Shown here: one piece after another, positions 47,301-56,686 of the stretch
Layout of the letters: each line of letters begins with the position of its first letter
Position numbering within the stretch: the first letter of the stretch is position 1
From: Candidatus Kapaibacterium sp.
Lineage (GTDB): Bacteria > Bacteroidota > Ignavibacteria > Kapaibacteriales > UBA2268
Length of the DNA stretch: 64,000 nt
Assembly: GCA_013414795.1 (NCBI GenBank)
Contig: CP058732.1
Span: 856,501 to 920,500, forward strand
Direction: 5' to 3'
The notes under the pieces: generated by a model
What the model was told of the DNA's origin: nothing
What the model saw: the letters and a program-made list of their open reading frames with translations, nothing else
Databases searched by the model: none
Translations under genes and position numbers: made by a program

Positions 47301-47326
47301 ATAAAAAATGGAGTATCAACTCCATT
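47301..47326 (-). terminator. Intrinsic terminator after tRNA-Met
   Basis: On the minus strand AATGGAG (47326-47320) and CTCCATT (47313-47307) form a perfect 7-bp stem with a 6-base loop, followed by a run of T. It begins 3 bases after the tRNA end. Confidence 0.8.
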
Positions 47327-47329
47327 GAG

Positions 47330-47403
<74 letters not shown>

Positions 47404-47429
47404 AGAAAACACAAAATTACATAAGTTTT

Positions 47430-48050
47430 TCAACTTTTCAAAATCTTTTTAATTTCATCCCGAATCTTTGCCGCCAGTTCGTAGTTTTCCTCTTTGATTG
47501 CTTTTTCAAGTTCTTCTTGGAGACGCTCGACACGGGACTTGGGTCGCTCGCGCTCTATTCTACGAGTGAAATCGAAATCTTCTTCTTCCTCATCGGATGT
47601 TCCAAAAATGTCGCTTTCGGTTTTTTCTTCGATATCTCTTTGCCTTTCGCCAAAAGTAATTCCAGCCTGTTCCAGAATTTCATTATTAACATAAATTGGA
47701 ACTTGACATCGAAGAGCCAAAGCCACAGCATCGCTTGGGCGAGCGTCGATGTCCAATGGAGGATCTTCGAAAATTATTCGAGCATAGAATGTACCATCTC
47801 GAAGATCGTTGATGTATACTTCTTCAATCTTTGCATCGAGTTTTTCGAGTATATTCCGCATTAAGTCGTGTGTTAAGGGCCGCGGTGTCGTCAACCCTTC
47901 AAGCACAAGAGCAATTGCTTGTGCTTCGAATGTTCCAATGATAATAGGCAAACTCCTCGTTCCATTCTTTTCCCGCAATATCAAAGCATATGCATTTGGG
48001 CTATCGGGACTTTGAGTTATTCCTATTGCTTTTACTTCAACCTTGTCCAT
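47430..48050 (-). CDS. Bifunctional nuclease (DUF151) domain protein with UVR motif
   Basis: The 206-residue protein has an N-terminal BFN/DUF151 domain (LPIIIGTFEAQAIALVLEG, IDARPSDAVALALRC), an acidic linker, and a C-terminal UvrB/UvrC-like motif (LEKAIKEENYELAAKIRDEI). Plant members show RNase/DNase activity; the bacterial role is uncertain. It is followed by tRNA-Met after 26 bp. Confidence 0.9.
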   Translation of the reverse strand: MDKVEVKAIGITQSPDSPNAYALILREKNGTRSLPIIIGTFEAQAIALVLEGLTTPRPLTHDLMRNILEKLDAKIEEVYINDLRDGTFYARIIFEDPPLDIDARPSDAVALALRCQVPIYVNNEILEQAGITFGERQRDIEEKTESDIFGTSDEEEEDFDFTRRIERERPKSRVERLQEELEKAIKEENYELAAKIRDEIKKILKS

Positions 48051-48106
48051 TGTTCTCTCTTATTATTCGATTTTAAAGACTATAAGTTTGCCTTTTTATT
48101 TTACTT

Positions 48107-49078
48107 TTATTCCTTGTACTTCTTTATTTCATTTATGAGTTTGGGTATTACATTAAACAAATCGCCAACTATGCCGTAGTCCGCAACTTTAAAAATTGGA
48201 GCATCTTTATCTTTGTTAATAGCAAGGATATATTTCGAACTCGACATTCCCGCAAGGTGCTGAATTGCACCACTAATTCCGCAAGCCACATATAGGGTCG
48301 GGGAAACAGTCTTTCCAGTTTGCCCAACTTGCTCGTTGTGTGGTCGCCACCCAGCATCAACAACAGCACGCGAAGCACCAACAGCCCCACCAAGGACATT
48401 TGCAAGACTTTCGATGAGATGGTAATTCTCGGGTCCTTTGATGCCACGCCCACCAGAAACCACAATGTCGGCTTCCAAAACGTCCAGTTTACCTTCGTTT
48501 TTAACAACATCGACAACAACTTCTTTTCGGTCGGTTTCGGAAACATTTGGTTCATATGTTTCTATGCTCAGATTATCAATTGGTTTGGGTTGGGCTGTAA
48601 ATACATTTGGTCTTAGCGAGCAAATTTTAATTTCACCATTGAGTTTAACTTTAATCTGAGCCTTCCCAGCATAAACTGGCTTCCTGGCAAAAAATTCACC
48701 GTTTGCAACTTCGAGAGCAACACAATCGGAAACATATGCAGAATTCAAACTCGCAGAAACTCGTCCAGCAATTTCAAATCCATAGGTATGGGCTGGGAAA
48801 AGCACCAAATCGAAACCTTTTTCTTGTACTAAATTTGCTATGGCTTTCGAAAAAAGAGAAACAGAATATTTGTCGAATAAAGGCGAGTTGATTTGAATCG
48901 CATTACTCAATCCAAATTCCTTTGCCGTTTCCAATGCACTTTGCGTTGCATTTATTGCTACTCCGAAGAGTTCAGCACCAGTTTGCTCCGATAGTGTTTT
49001 GCCCGCTGTAATTAGTTCGTATGATACTCTTTTAAGTTTATCACCAATTGGTTCCAAATAAACTAATATTTTCTTCAT
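48107..49078 (-). CDS. etfA: Electron transfer flavoprotein, alpha subunit
   Basis: The 323-residue protein has the C-terminal FAD domain of EtfA (GRGIKGPENYHLIE, GASRAVVDAGW, QVGQTGKTVSPTLYVACGISGAIQH). With EtfB it passes electrons from acyl-CoA and other dehydrogenases to the quinone pool. A near-perfect AAGGAGGG precedes the ATG. It lies 17 bp after etfB. Confidence 0.96.
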   Translation of the reverse strand: MKKILVYLEPIGDKLKRVSYELITAGKTLSEQTGAELFGVAINATQSALETAKEFGLSNAIQINSPLFDKYSVSLFSKAIANLVQEKGFDLVLFPAHTYGFEIAGRVSASLNSAYVSDCVALEVANGEFFARKPVYAGKAQIKVKLNGEIKICSLRPNVFTAQPKPIDNLSIETYEPNVSETDRKEVVVDVVKNEGKLDVLEADIVVSGGRGIKGPENYHLIESLANVLGGAVGASRAVVDAGWRPHNEQVGQTGKTVSPTLYVACGISGAIQHLAGMSSSKYILAINKDKDAPIFKVADYGIVGDLFNVIPKLINEIKKYKE

Positions 49079-49095
49079 TTTCCCTCCTTAGTTAA

Positions 49096-49842
49096 TCAAA
49101 TTATTTTGGCATCTTCGTGGAGAAGACGAACAATTTCTGCAATTTCCTCGTCGCTGTCGCCAACGATTTTGTTTTTTCTTGAACGAAGTGGTATTTCCAT
49201 ATTTAAAATTTCGACCATCGCTTGGGTTGTCTCGGGATTTATTTCTTCGATTGGTTTGTTTTTTGCTTTTAAAATGTCGGGCAATTTTGGATAGCGAGGC
49301 TCGTTCAAACCTTTTTGTGCAGAAATTACACAAGGCAAAGTTGTTTCGATAACCTCTTTCCCGCCAATAACGTCTCGCTCGGCAACCACTTTGTTCCCAT
49401 CAATTGTCAGTTTAGAAACAATTGTTATCAACGGTAATCCCAAAAATTCAGAAACCATCGCAGGAACCATCAGTGAATCGAAATCGACGCTTTGCCTACC
49501 GAAAAAGATTATGTCTGGGTTGAATTGCTTTGCGTAATTGGCAAAATTTTTTGCCACAAAGTACGAGTCGAAGAATCCATCGGTTTTTACAAGAACTGCC
49601 CTATCCGCTCCCATTGCCAAAGCAGAGCGAATTACTTCTTTCGAAGCCTCTGGACCAACTGTAATGGTTACAACAGTTCCACCGAACTTTTCCTTCAATC
49701 GCAAACCTTCTTCGAGAGCAAATTCATCGTAAGGATTGATGATAAATTTTACCCCTTTTTCATCGATAGATTTACCATCGGGTCCAATAAGAATTTTGGT
49801 AGCGGTATCGGGAACTCGTGAAATCCCAACAAGTATATTCAT
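49096..49842 (-). CDS. etfB: Electron transfer flavoprotein, beta subunit
   Basis: The 248-residue protein matches EtfB: INPYDEFALEEGLRLKEK, ALAMGADRAVLV, FFGRQSVDFDS and a basic C-terminal part. It forms the ETF heterodimer with the next gene. AAAGGGGA lies before the ATG. The ETF dehydrogenase and acyl-CoA dehydrogenases are not in the window. Confidence 0.96.
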   Translation of the reverse strand: MNILVGISRVPDTATKILIGPDGKSIDEKGVKFIINPYDEFALEEGLRLKEKFGGTVVTITVGPEASKEVIRSALAMGADRAVLVKTDGFFDSYFVAKNFANYAKQFNPDIIFFGRQSVDFDSLMVPAMVSEFLGLPLITIVSKLTIDGNKVVAERDVIGGKEVIETTLPCVISAQKGLNEPRYPKLPDILKAKNKPIEEINPETTQAMVEILNMEIPLRSRKNKIVGDSDEEIAEIVRLLHEDAKII

Positions 49843-49962
49843 AAACTTCCCCTTTGGTTAAACAAAAGATGCATAACTAAATTACTAATTTACAAATTTA
49901 ATTATTTCCCCAAAAACAATTAAAGAATTAAAACATATAAATCGATTTTTCGTTCTTTTTCT

Positions 49963-49970
49963 TAATTTTG
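49963..49970 (+). promoter_or_regulatory. Putative -7 promoter element of secG
   Basis: TAATTTTG matches the Bacteroidota -7 consensus and lies 20 bases before the secG ATG. It is the same octamer as in the tRNA-Gln promoter. No clear TTTG lies at the -33 position, so confidence is limited. Confidence 0.4.
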
Positions 49971-49990
49971 TAGTTTTATAAGGGTGAGAT

Positions 49991-50320
49991 ATGTTTACTT
50001 TATTTGTTATAATAATAATTATTGCATCTATTTTACTTATTGGTGTTATTTTGCTCCAACCAGGAAAAGGAGACCTTTCCCCAACATTCGGTGGGCTGAC
50101 AACGCAATTCGGCTCGATGTTTGGCACCCAACGAACAATGGATTTCCTTCAGAAAACCACTCGAATTCTTATTATCATAGTTCTGGCTTTGTCCCTTTTT
50201 GCAAACAAATTCCTTTTGAAATCTGGCGGAACACAAGAAATAAAACCTGTTACCCAAGGCGCCCAAATTCCAAAATCTATGCCTTCAACTCCGCCGCCAG
50301 TAGAAGTCCCCAAAAAGTAA
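49991..50320 (+). CDS. secG: Preprotein translocase subunit SecG
   Basis: The 109-residue protein has two transmembrane helices (residues 2-20 and 52-70) joined by the SecG loop (LLQPGKGDLSPTFGG). A Pro-rich tail ends the protein. It assists SecYE in protein export. The TonB-dependent receptor gene starts 20 bp later. Confidence 0.93.
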   Translation: MFTLFVIIIIIASILLIGVILLQPGKGDLSPTFGGLTTQFGSMFGTQRTMDFLQKTTRILIIIVLALSLFANKFLLKSGGTQEIKPVTQGAQIPKSMPSTPPPVEVPKK

Positions 50321-50340
50321 AAATTAAAATGGTGTAGTTT

Positions 50341-52479
50341 ATGAAAAAAGTAATTTTATTAGCAATTACTTTGCTATTGCTATTTTCTTTTTCTATTTAT
50401 TCAAACGAAAAAGACACTGCAAAATTCTACTTCAAAGAAGTTGTTATCTCTGCTCTACGCTATCCAGAAAAACTTTTGGAAGTGCCTCTTTCAGTCACTT
50501 ATCTGGATGGTCAAGATTTTATTGCCTATCGTGGAATTGGTATCGACGAGCCTTTACAAACTGTCCCTGGTGTGCTTTCTCAAATTAGAAGCGGTTCGCA
50601 GGACATTCGAATCACTGTTCGTGGATTTGGCTCTCGTGGTGCTGGCGACCGCTCCAATAGTGGTACAGTGCGTGGCTTGAAATTTTTGCTCGATGGCATT
50701 CCCCAAACAGAACCCGACGGCAGAACCTCGCTCGATTTCTTCGACATTGCATTTGTTGAAAATTTGGAAGTTATTCGTTCCAATGCTTCCGCACTTTGGG
50801 GAAATGCCTCTGGTGCTGTTTTCAGTTTTAATACAGTTCCAAGCAATAACACTCCATCGGCAACTTTTTCCAAATCTATTGGAACCTGGGGCTACGACAA
50901 AAATGTGTTGAAATTGAAAACCAAATTCAATGAAGATGGGGTTGTCTATTTAAATTCCCTTTACTTAAAATTCGACGGCTGGCGGCAAAATTCAAATTCT
51001 GAAAAGTTTCTGTTCAATTTTGGTATTAAAACACCATTAAACTTAACAACTATCGATTCGGAGAAAAGCAATTCTAATACCACATTGCAATTAAACATTA
51101 ATCTTGCGAAAAACTTGTTCCATATTCCCGGGGCTTTAACCCAAACAGTCTACGACAGTTTGCCAGAATCTGCAAATCCAGTATACTTGAAGAACAAAGA
51201 ACGAAGGAACAATAGACTGGCACAAATTGGAATAGGTTTAACACACAATTTTGATGAAAACAATTCATTCTTTGCCCAAGGCTTCCTTACTTCAAAATAT
51301 TTACAGCGTTCCGAGCGCGGAACTTTTCGTGATTTTACTCGATATTTCCTCGGTTCAACCTTGTATTACAAAAACCAAGCAAACCTTGGGAGTTTGAAAA
51401 ACATAGCCCTTTTGGGATTGGACCAAACCTTGCAAGATGGGGCAATTCTTTTTTACAATTTGGACTCGAACGCAAATCGCTCGAATCAACTTCGAACCGA
51501 TAAACGAGAAGGAGCAAGCACTCTCGGATTTTTCCTACAAGACGAGTTGATTTGGAACCGATTAAGCGTTCTTCTTGGGCTTAGATATGATGCAGTAACA
51601 TACTCCTCGCAAGATTTTCTGAATTTTACCAAAACGGATGAAAAAAAATTCGATAGGCTTACCCCTAAATTTGGGCTAACCTACCGCTTTCTCGATAACT
51701 TGTCAATCTTTGGAAACGTTGGTGGAGGAATTGAAGTTCCAGCAGGCAACGAAACCGACCCACCGCCGGGCGAGGACACAATCTATCAAGTAAATCCTTT
51801 GCTCGAACCAATAGTTTCGACAACGTACGAATTAGGGATAAAATCCTTCTTTGAAACTGGTAATATTTTGAAAAGCCTCGATTTCGAGGCAAGCAGTTTC
51901 TACATCGACACGAAGAATGAATTAGTCCCATACCGTGAAGGTCGCTTTTACTTCTCCGCAGGCAAGACAAGTCGACTGGGCTTGGAAGTACTTATAAAAA
52001 CAAATTGGCAATACGGCATAAAATTCAATGGCTCTTTTACCTACATCATTGGCAAGTTCGTAGATTATAAAGTAGACTCGTCATTCTATGACAAAAACAA
52101 GGTCGGCGTTTTTGCAGATTTTAAAGACAACTATCTTCCTGGTGTACCAAAATATTATTACAATTTATCTTTAACAATCCCATTTCTCGCAAATTTCGAA
52201 TTTTCCTTAAATGGTGTTAGCAAATATTACTGTGATGATGCAAATAAGATAGAAGTGCCCGCATACAATATTTTCAATTTTCGTGTCTGGTTCGACAAAA
52301 TATTTATAAATAATAAAATTAATCTTTGGGTTGGGTTTAATGTAAACAATGTTTTCGATACGAAATACGTTGGGTCTGCTTTTCTCAATCCTATTTACGA
52401 GAAGACAACCAATTTGCCATATTTCATTGAACCTGGTTTACCAAGGAATTATCTTTTCACTTTCGGTGTCAAATTTTAA
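50341..52479 (+). CDS. TonB-dependent outer membrane receptor
   Basis: The 712-residue protein has a signal peptide (about 20 residues), a likely TonB box (KEVVISA), a plug domain (IRITVRGFGSRGAGDRS, FLLDGIPQTEPDGR, VIRSNASALWGNASGAV), and a long beta-barrel ending in a short strand with terminal Phe (FTFGVKF). It resembles FecA-like siderophore or metal-chelate receptors, but the ligand is unknown. Its stop is one base from that of convergent hemC. Confidence 0.93.
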   Translation: MKKVILLAITLLLLFSFSIYSNEKDTAKFYFKEVVISALRYPEKLLEVPLSVTYLDGQDFIAYRGIGIDEPLQTVPGVLSQIRSGSQDIRITVRGFGSRGAGDRSNSGTVRGLKFLLDGIPQTEPDGRTSLDFFDIAFVENLEVIRSNASALWGNASGAVFSFNTVPSNNTPSATFSKSIGTWGYDKNVLKLKTKFNEDGVVYLNSLYLKFDGWRQNSNSEKFLFNFGIKTPLNLTTIDSEKSNSNTTLQLNINLAKNLFHIPGALTQTVYDSLPESANPVYLKNKERRNNRLAQIGIGLTHNFDENNSFFAQGFLTSKYLQRSERGTFRDFTRYFLGSTLYYKNQANLGSLKNIALLGLDQTLQDGAILFYNLDSNANRSNQLRTDKREGASTLGFFLQDELIWNRLSVLLGLRYDAVTYSSQDFLNFTKTDEKKFDRLTPKFGLTYRFLDNLSIFGNVGGGIEVPAGNETDPPPGEDTIYQVNPLLEPIVSTTYELGIKSFFETGNILKSLDFEASSFYIDTKNELVPYREGRFYFSAGKTSRLGLEVLIKTNWQYGIKFNGSFTYIIGKFVDYKVDSSFYDKNKVGVFADFKDNYLPGVPKYYYNLSLTIPFLANFEFSLNGVSKYYCDDANKIEVPAYNIFNFRVWFDKIFINNKINLWVGFNVNNVFDTKYVGSAFLNPIYEKTTNLPYFIEPGLPRNYLFTFGVKF

Positions 52480-52480
52480 C

Positions 52481-53398
52481 TTAAACGGTCAGAACCGACT
52501 TTGCTCCGAGTGATAATATCTCTCGGGCAAGTTTTTGACCAACTTTTTCTGGCTCGATTGCAAGCCCAAAAGTCGAGCCACGAAAGAATTGTTGTCCATC
52601 GGCAGATGCAATCATACCTTCAATAAAAATTTCGTAGTCCAAAATAATTGCATATGCTGCAATCGGATTGTGGCATCCACCACCGAGTTCTCGAAGGAAG
52701 GCTCTTTCGGCTCGAACAGCATATTCCGTTTCGACATCGTTAATTCCTTCCAGAACCTCTTTAGCAAATTCATTATCTTTTCGAATTTCAATTGCGATAG
52801 CTCCTTGCCCAACGGCTGGAATTATGACCTCGGGCGAAAATATTTCTGTTATTGCATACTGCAATCCCAATCTCTCAAGCCCAGCCCTTGCTACAATTAT
52901 TGCGTCAAGATCTGAATTGAATAGTTTCTGCAATCGTGTGGTTACGTTCCCTCGAAGGGGAACTATGTTCAAATCTGGGCGAATTTGCAAAAGTTGCACT
53001 TTGCGACGGAGCGAACTCGTACCAATTTTTGCACCCGTTGGCAATTCAATAAAGAACTTGTTGCTTTTTGCAACCAAAACATCTTCCGGATTCTCTCGTT
53101 GAATAAAGGCTCCAATTGTCAACCCATCGGGCAACTCCGTTGGCAAATCCTTTAAACTATGAACAGCAATGTCTATTTCTCCTCGAAGGAGGTGTTCTTC
53201 GATTTCTTTTGTGAAAAGGCCTTTCCCCTCAATTTTGGAAAAATCCTCGTTTTGAAATTTATCGCCAGTTGTTTTAATAATCTTAAGTTCAAAAACTAAA
53301 TTGGGGAAAAACTTTTGAAGTTGTTTCAATACCAAATGGGTTTGAACGATAGCAAGTTTGCTACCTCGACTGCCAACTTTTAACCTTCTTTCTATCAT
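52481..53398 (-). CDS. hemC: Hydroxymethylbilane synthase (porphobilinogen deaminase)
   Basis: The 305-residue enzyme polymerises four porphobilinogens in haem synthesis. It has RGSKLAIVQT, HSLKDLPTE, GTSSLRRKVQLL, RGNVTTRLQKL, and the dipyrromethane-binding Cys in LGGGCHNPI. Its ATG overlaps the regulator stop by 4 bp. Haem supply fits the cytochrome-rich chain encoded at the left of the window. Other hem genes are not adjacent. Confidence 0.96.
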   Translation of the reverse strand: MIERRLKVGSRGSKLAIVQTHLVLKQLQKFFPNLVFELKIIKTTGDKFQNEDFSKIEGKGLFTKEIEEHLLRGEIDIAVHSLKDLPTELPDGLTIGAFIQRENPEDVLVAKSNKFFIELPTGAKIGTSSLRRKVQLLQIRPDLNIVPLRGNVTTRLQKLFNSDLDAIIVARAGLERLGLQYAITEIFSPEVIIPAVGQGAIAIEIRKDNEFAKEVLEGINDVETEYAVRAERAFLRELGGGCHNPIAAYAIILDYEIFIEGMIASADGQQFFRGSTFGLAIEPEKVGQKLAREILSLGAKSVLTV

Positions 53399-54012
53399 TC
53401 AGAAGATTTTTTGGTTTTCAGAAGTAGTTTTTTAATTGCTTCTATACTTTTTTGCTCGTCCTCTTCTTTGTAACTTTGGGAAATCTTTTCTTGCACTTTA
53501 CCTGCAGTTTGAACAGAACCAGTACTTTCCGGTTGTGACGTTTCTGTGAGATTAGTTGACTTAGTTGTAGGTATTTCGATTTCTTCCTCAAGGTAGGATC
53601 TATCAATAGGAAGACCAGCGGAGATTCGCTCCATTCGATCTGGTCCAAAAATACTAACAAGTTTATCAAACACGGTCGTACGGGTAAACGGCTTGGAAAT
53701 AAAGCCATTGACACCAAGCTTTATCGCCTTGCCAAGATTTTCGGTGTCCGAGAGAGCAGATACCATCAAAACCGGAATATGTTTGGTCTTTTTAATTGTG
53801 CGGAGAAGTTTCAAAGTTTGGTGCCCAGAGAGATCCGGCATAAGAATATCGAGAATGATAACATCTGGAATATGCTCTATCGCAAGGTTTACTCCTTCAT
53901 ATCCATCAGAAGCAAGCAAAGTTTTTCGAAAGCCATAACTTTGAAGAGTTTTGGAAAGGATTCTTTGCATCCAGATATCATCATCTATTATCAAGGCACA
54001 ATATTCCACCAT
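53395..54012 (-). CDS. Stand-alone response regulator with unstructured tail
   Basis: The 205-residue protein has a receiver domain (residues 1-122): acidic DDD at 10-12, phospho-acceptor Asp55 in ILDILMPD, Ser85, and Lys107 in SKPF. The remaining 80 residues are rich in Ser, Thr, Glu and Lys and show no DNA-binding or enzymatic output domain. It lies 4 bp after csrA and overlaps hemC by 4 bp. No kinase is adjacent; the orphan kinase at 20104-24387 is a possible partner, by inference only. Confidence 0.9.
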   Translation of the reverse strand: MVEYCALIIDDDIWMQRILSKTLQSYGFRKTLLASDGYEGVNLAIEHIPDVIILDILMPDLSGHQTLKLLRTIKKTKHIPVLMVSALSDTENLGKAIKLGVNGFISKPFTRTTVFDKLVSIFGPDRMERISAGLPIDRSYLEEEIEIPTTKSTNLTETSQPESTGSVQTAGKVQEKISQSYKEEDEQKSIEAIKKLLLKTKKSSE

Positions 54013-54016
54013 TTTC

Positions 54017-54334
54017 TCATCCCTCCTTCGATGGATTTTGATTAATACTTTCTTTATTGAAGATAACTGTTTGCTTATTAAGATTGTCCTGAATTTTTTT
54101 ATCGACCTTCACAGAAATGTTTTTCATTGCACTTTTAAGTTTTTCAATTTCAATTTTTGCAGACTGACGGTTTAATTCAATAATCTTATCGTAAACTTCT
54201 TTTCTATGCACTGGAATGGATTTTGGTGCCTCGATACCCAATCGAACTACTCCTCGGCTAAATCCAAGAACAGTTATCTTAACTGTTGAACCTATTGTTA
54301 TCACTTCACCTATCTTCCTTGATAGAACAAGCAT
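54017..54334 (-). CDS. csrA: Carbon storage regulator CsrA, C-terminally extended
   Basis: The first 55 residues are CsrA (MLVLSRKIGE, the RNA-binding GIEAPKSIPVHRKEVY with its Arg). CsrA dimers bind GGA sites in mRNA leaders and block translation. At 105 residues it is clearly longer than the usual 60-75; the added tail is charged (EIEKLKSAMKNISVKVDKK). FliW binds CsrA near its C-terminus in Bacillus, so the tail may matter for that contact. AAAGGA precedes the ATG. It lies 8 bp after fliW. Confidence 0.94.
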   Translation of the reverse strand: MLVLSRKIGEVITIGSTVKITVLGFSRGVVRLGIEAPKSIPVHRKEVYDKIIELNRQSAKIEIEKLKSAMKNISVKVDKKIQDNLNKQTVIFNKESINQNPSKEG

Positions 54335-54342
54335 ATATTCCT

Positions 54343-54780
54343 TTATTCTTGTTTACTTTTCTTTGGAATAACAAAATTAGTTGAATATTTATCGCTTGGA
54401 AGTATTGTCTGCCAACCTCGTTGATTTTCAACATCGAAAACAATTGGGGCTTTCATATTTGCAGTCATTTGCTTATTCTCATCTTCAAGAGTAATTATTA
54501 CCATCAACACCAGTTTTTCTAAATCGAACTCTGGGCCAGGATCGTACATTAAATCGAGGTGCCACGGGCTAAGAAGAGGAAATCCAATTTCTGGCTTTTC
54601 AATTGAGATTAACCATTTGAAAGGAAGTGTCTCTTTGTCTGCAATTAAAACGAACTCGTGCAAGTCTTCGAAACCAAGAATACCGTTTTCAAAATAAAAA
54701 ATATGTTGGGGCTCGATTTCCAAGGTACCAAACTGAAGAGTCTTGATGATTCTTTTTTCTTTTACTTGGTTTTCGTTCAT
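54343..54780 (-). CDS. fliW: Flagellar assembly factor FliW
   Basis: The 145-residue protein matches FliW (FGTLEIEPQHIFYFENGILGFEDLHEF, MVIITLEDENKQMTANMKAPIVFD). FliW sequesters CsrA and is released when it binds flagellin, coupling flagellin translation to export. No flagellin or flagellar gene is in the window, but the pair implies a flagellar system elsewhere or a reused switch. It heads an operon with csrA, a response regulator and hemC. Confidence 0.93.
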   Translation of the reverse strand: MNENQVKEKRIIKTLQFGTLEIEPQHIFYFENGILGFEDLHEFVLIADKETLPFKWLISIEKPEIGFPLLSPWHLDLMYDPGPEFDLEKLVLMVIITLEDENKQMTANMKAPIVFDVENQRGWQTILPSDKYSTNFVIPKKSKQE

Positions 54781-54851
54781 AAATAATAAAAATAAAACAA
54801 TATAAAATTACAAAACTTTTTCAAATTGCAAAATAAAGAAACTAACAATTA

Positions 54852-55505
54852 CTACTTGCAAGGAAGTCCTAATAATTCATTAACACAAGGCCTCTTCTTT
54901 TGTTGTGGATTTGTAGGCTTAAAGCCATATTTGGTACACTCAACAAACCTTTTTAAAGCTTCGCTAGCTTCCTTTTTGCAACCCCTTTCTTCCGAGCCAT
55001 ATCTAATTTCGTAACCAATCATTTGGCAATTATTATCAAATAAGGGTGTACTTATAATTTGCTCCGGTCTCAAATTTGGCGATACTTCAACCGCTGGCAC
55101 GGCTCCTACTTGATATCTTTTAACCGTTTGACATTTCGATGTTAAATACACTTTTGCAGTATCCTTTTGAACCAGTTTAAAAGTAATATCATTAGTCTCT
55201 AAATCTGTGGTAATATCCAGGGTAGCATCTGCTACATCAATATTAAAAATAAACTCGACTATTTCACCTTTTTTAATAGTGAAAGATTGTCCAATTTCAC
55301 TTAAAACTACCCTTTTATTGGGTAAACCTGCAACGGCAGTAGTAACATTTCCATCCTTATTAGCAACCTTAATCGTATCATAAACATATTCAGTAACACG
55401 TACTTTACTGCTTTTATGATACTGATCGGGATGTAGAACAAAATCAATAAATTTACATCCACTTAAGGTTAAAACGAATAAGGCAATGATAAGAATTTTT
55501 TTCAT
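54852..55505 (-). CDS. Cysteine-rich lipoprotein of unknown function
   Basis: The 217-residue protein has a clear lipoprotein signal (LTLSGCKF, Cys at 17). The middle (about 65-125) looks beta-rich and sandwich-like, and the last 75 residues contain six further cysteines, which may form disulfides outside the inner membrane. I recognise no family. It starts 14 bp after the gene at 55520, so it is the third member of an unknown three-gene operon. Confidence 0.8.
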   Translation of the reverse strand: MKKILIIALFVLTLSGCKFIDFVLHPDQYHKSSKVRVTEYVYDTIKVANKDGNVTTAVAGLPNKRVVLSEIGQSFTIKKGEIVEFIFNIDVADATLDITTDLETNDITFKLVQKDTAKVYLTSKCQTVKRYQVGAVPAVEVSPNLRPEQIISTPLFDNNCQMIGYEIRYGSEERGCKKEASEALKRFVECTKYGFKPTNPQQKKRPCVNELLGLPCK

Positions 55506-55519
55506 AGCGATTTAAATTG

Positions 55520-56686
55520 TTAATTTAATACATAATTGGTGCTGACATTTATTTTATAATATTTTTTCAAGATTGGGAAAACATTTCTTTCAAATTGACC
55601 GGGTTTATCAACTTTAGGTAAGTAATGATACCAAAATAAATTTCTGATTTTCGAAAAACTATCCCACAGATCTTTCTTTAAAATTTTTTCGTTTTGAGTT
55701 TCGGGGAATTTGCCAACGAACACCAAATGCTTGTAAACGGTATCGGGCAATTTAGAAATCTGATGCAAAGCCTGTTTAAATAAAAAGTTGAGGGAAGTCC
55801 AGTTGCATTTTGTCATAGCAGAAGCAGTGTTGAAAAACTCTGTGCTATCCATTCCACGACTAAGGTAGAGCAATGTAACCCCGTTCTTCGGTCCGTCGTT
55901 CCAAAAAGTAACAAAAAAGCGCGAACTTATTTGTTTCGTCAAAAATTCTAGAACTTCTTTTGAGTTTGGGGATGTAAATTTATCAAAGAAAATACAGAAA
56001 ACGTTGGGCAAGTCCAAGGGCACACATTTCCTCTCACTCTCTAAATCTACATCCAACCTTTTTAAATCGAACTTATTCGTTGCAATAAGAGAATCTTGAA
56101 TTTCTTTTTCAACTTTTTTCCTGGCATCGACCAATGCAGAAATTAGTTTAATTGGTTGACCATTTTTTCTCTTGATTGAAAGTTCTTTAATTGAATTAAT
56201 CAAAGTTTTCTTTGATTCATAATCATAGCATTCGGGAAAAGTTCCCGTTATCACATAAAAAGTGTTTTCAGGATTTTTGTCTGATAATGCATCAGACAAA
56301 AATTTAATAACCAGGTCATTAATTTTCTGATTTTCTAACGAAATTAAAACAGTATCCCGTATGGAACGATTAATATAATCTTTAATCCTAAATTTCCACT
56401 TTTGGATATCTTCGCCTGGCCTTATTTTTAACTCATAATCAGGTTTAAAAATACGAGTTGTTGTATAATAGGAAAAATTTAACTGAGTTGGTTTATCCTT
56501 TGCCAGTTCTTGCGCCAGTTTTTCCGAGACATTGTTTGCAATGGTATCAATTGTTATGTAATCATTATTCAAGATCAATATCTTAACATTGTAGACAGGG
56601 GGCTTTGTTTCAACAAACAAATAGATTATTCCCCCGATAATTATTAGGATTATGATAACTAAAATGGTAACTTTAGTTTTGTCCAT
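55520..56686 (-). CDS. Membrane-anchored protein with two VWA-like halves, unknown function
   Basis: The 388-residue protein has one N-terminal membrane helix (about 7-26) and a large outside domain. Its two halves show a similar order of elements: a strand (VKILILNND / VFCIFFDKF), a helix, another strand, a helix, and a strand ending in a shared pattern (FYVITGTFPE / LVFVGKFPE). This resembles tandem von Willebrand A-like folds, but the metal-binding DxSxS is not intact in either half (DKFTS in the second). The likeness is my inference. It overlaps the upstream gene by 14 bp. Confidence 0.75.
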   Translation of the reverse strand: MDKTKVTILVIIILIIIGGIIYLFVETKPPVYNVKILILNNDYITIDTIANNVSEKLAQELAKDKPTQLNFSYYTTTRIFKPDYELKIRPGEDIQKWKFRIKDYINRSIRDTVLISLENQKINDLVIKFLSDALSDKNPENTFYVITGTFPECYDYESKKTLINSIKELSIKRKNGQPIKLISALVDARKKVEKEIQDSLIATNKFDLKRLDVDLESERKCVPLDLPNVFCIFFDKFTSPNSKEVLEFLTKQISSRFFVTFWNDGPKNGVTLLYLSRGMDSTEFFNTASAMTKCNWTSLNFLFKQALHQISKLPDTVYKHLVFVGKFPETQNEKILKKDLWDSFSKIRNLFWYHYLPKVDKPGQFERNVFPILKKYYKINVSTNYVLN

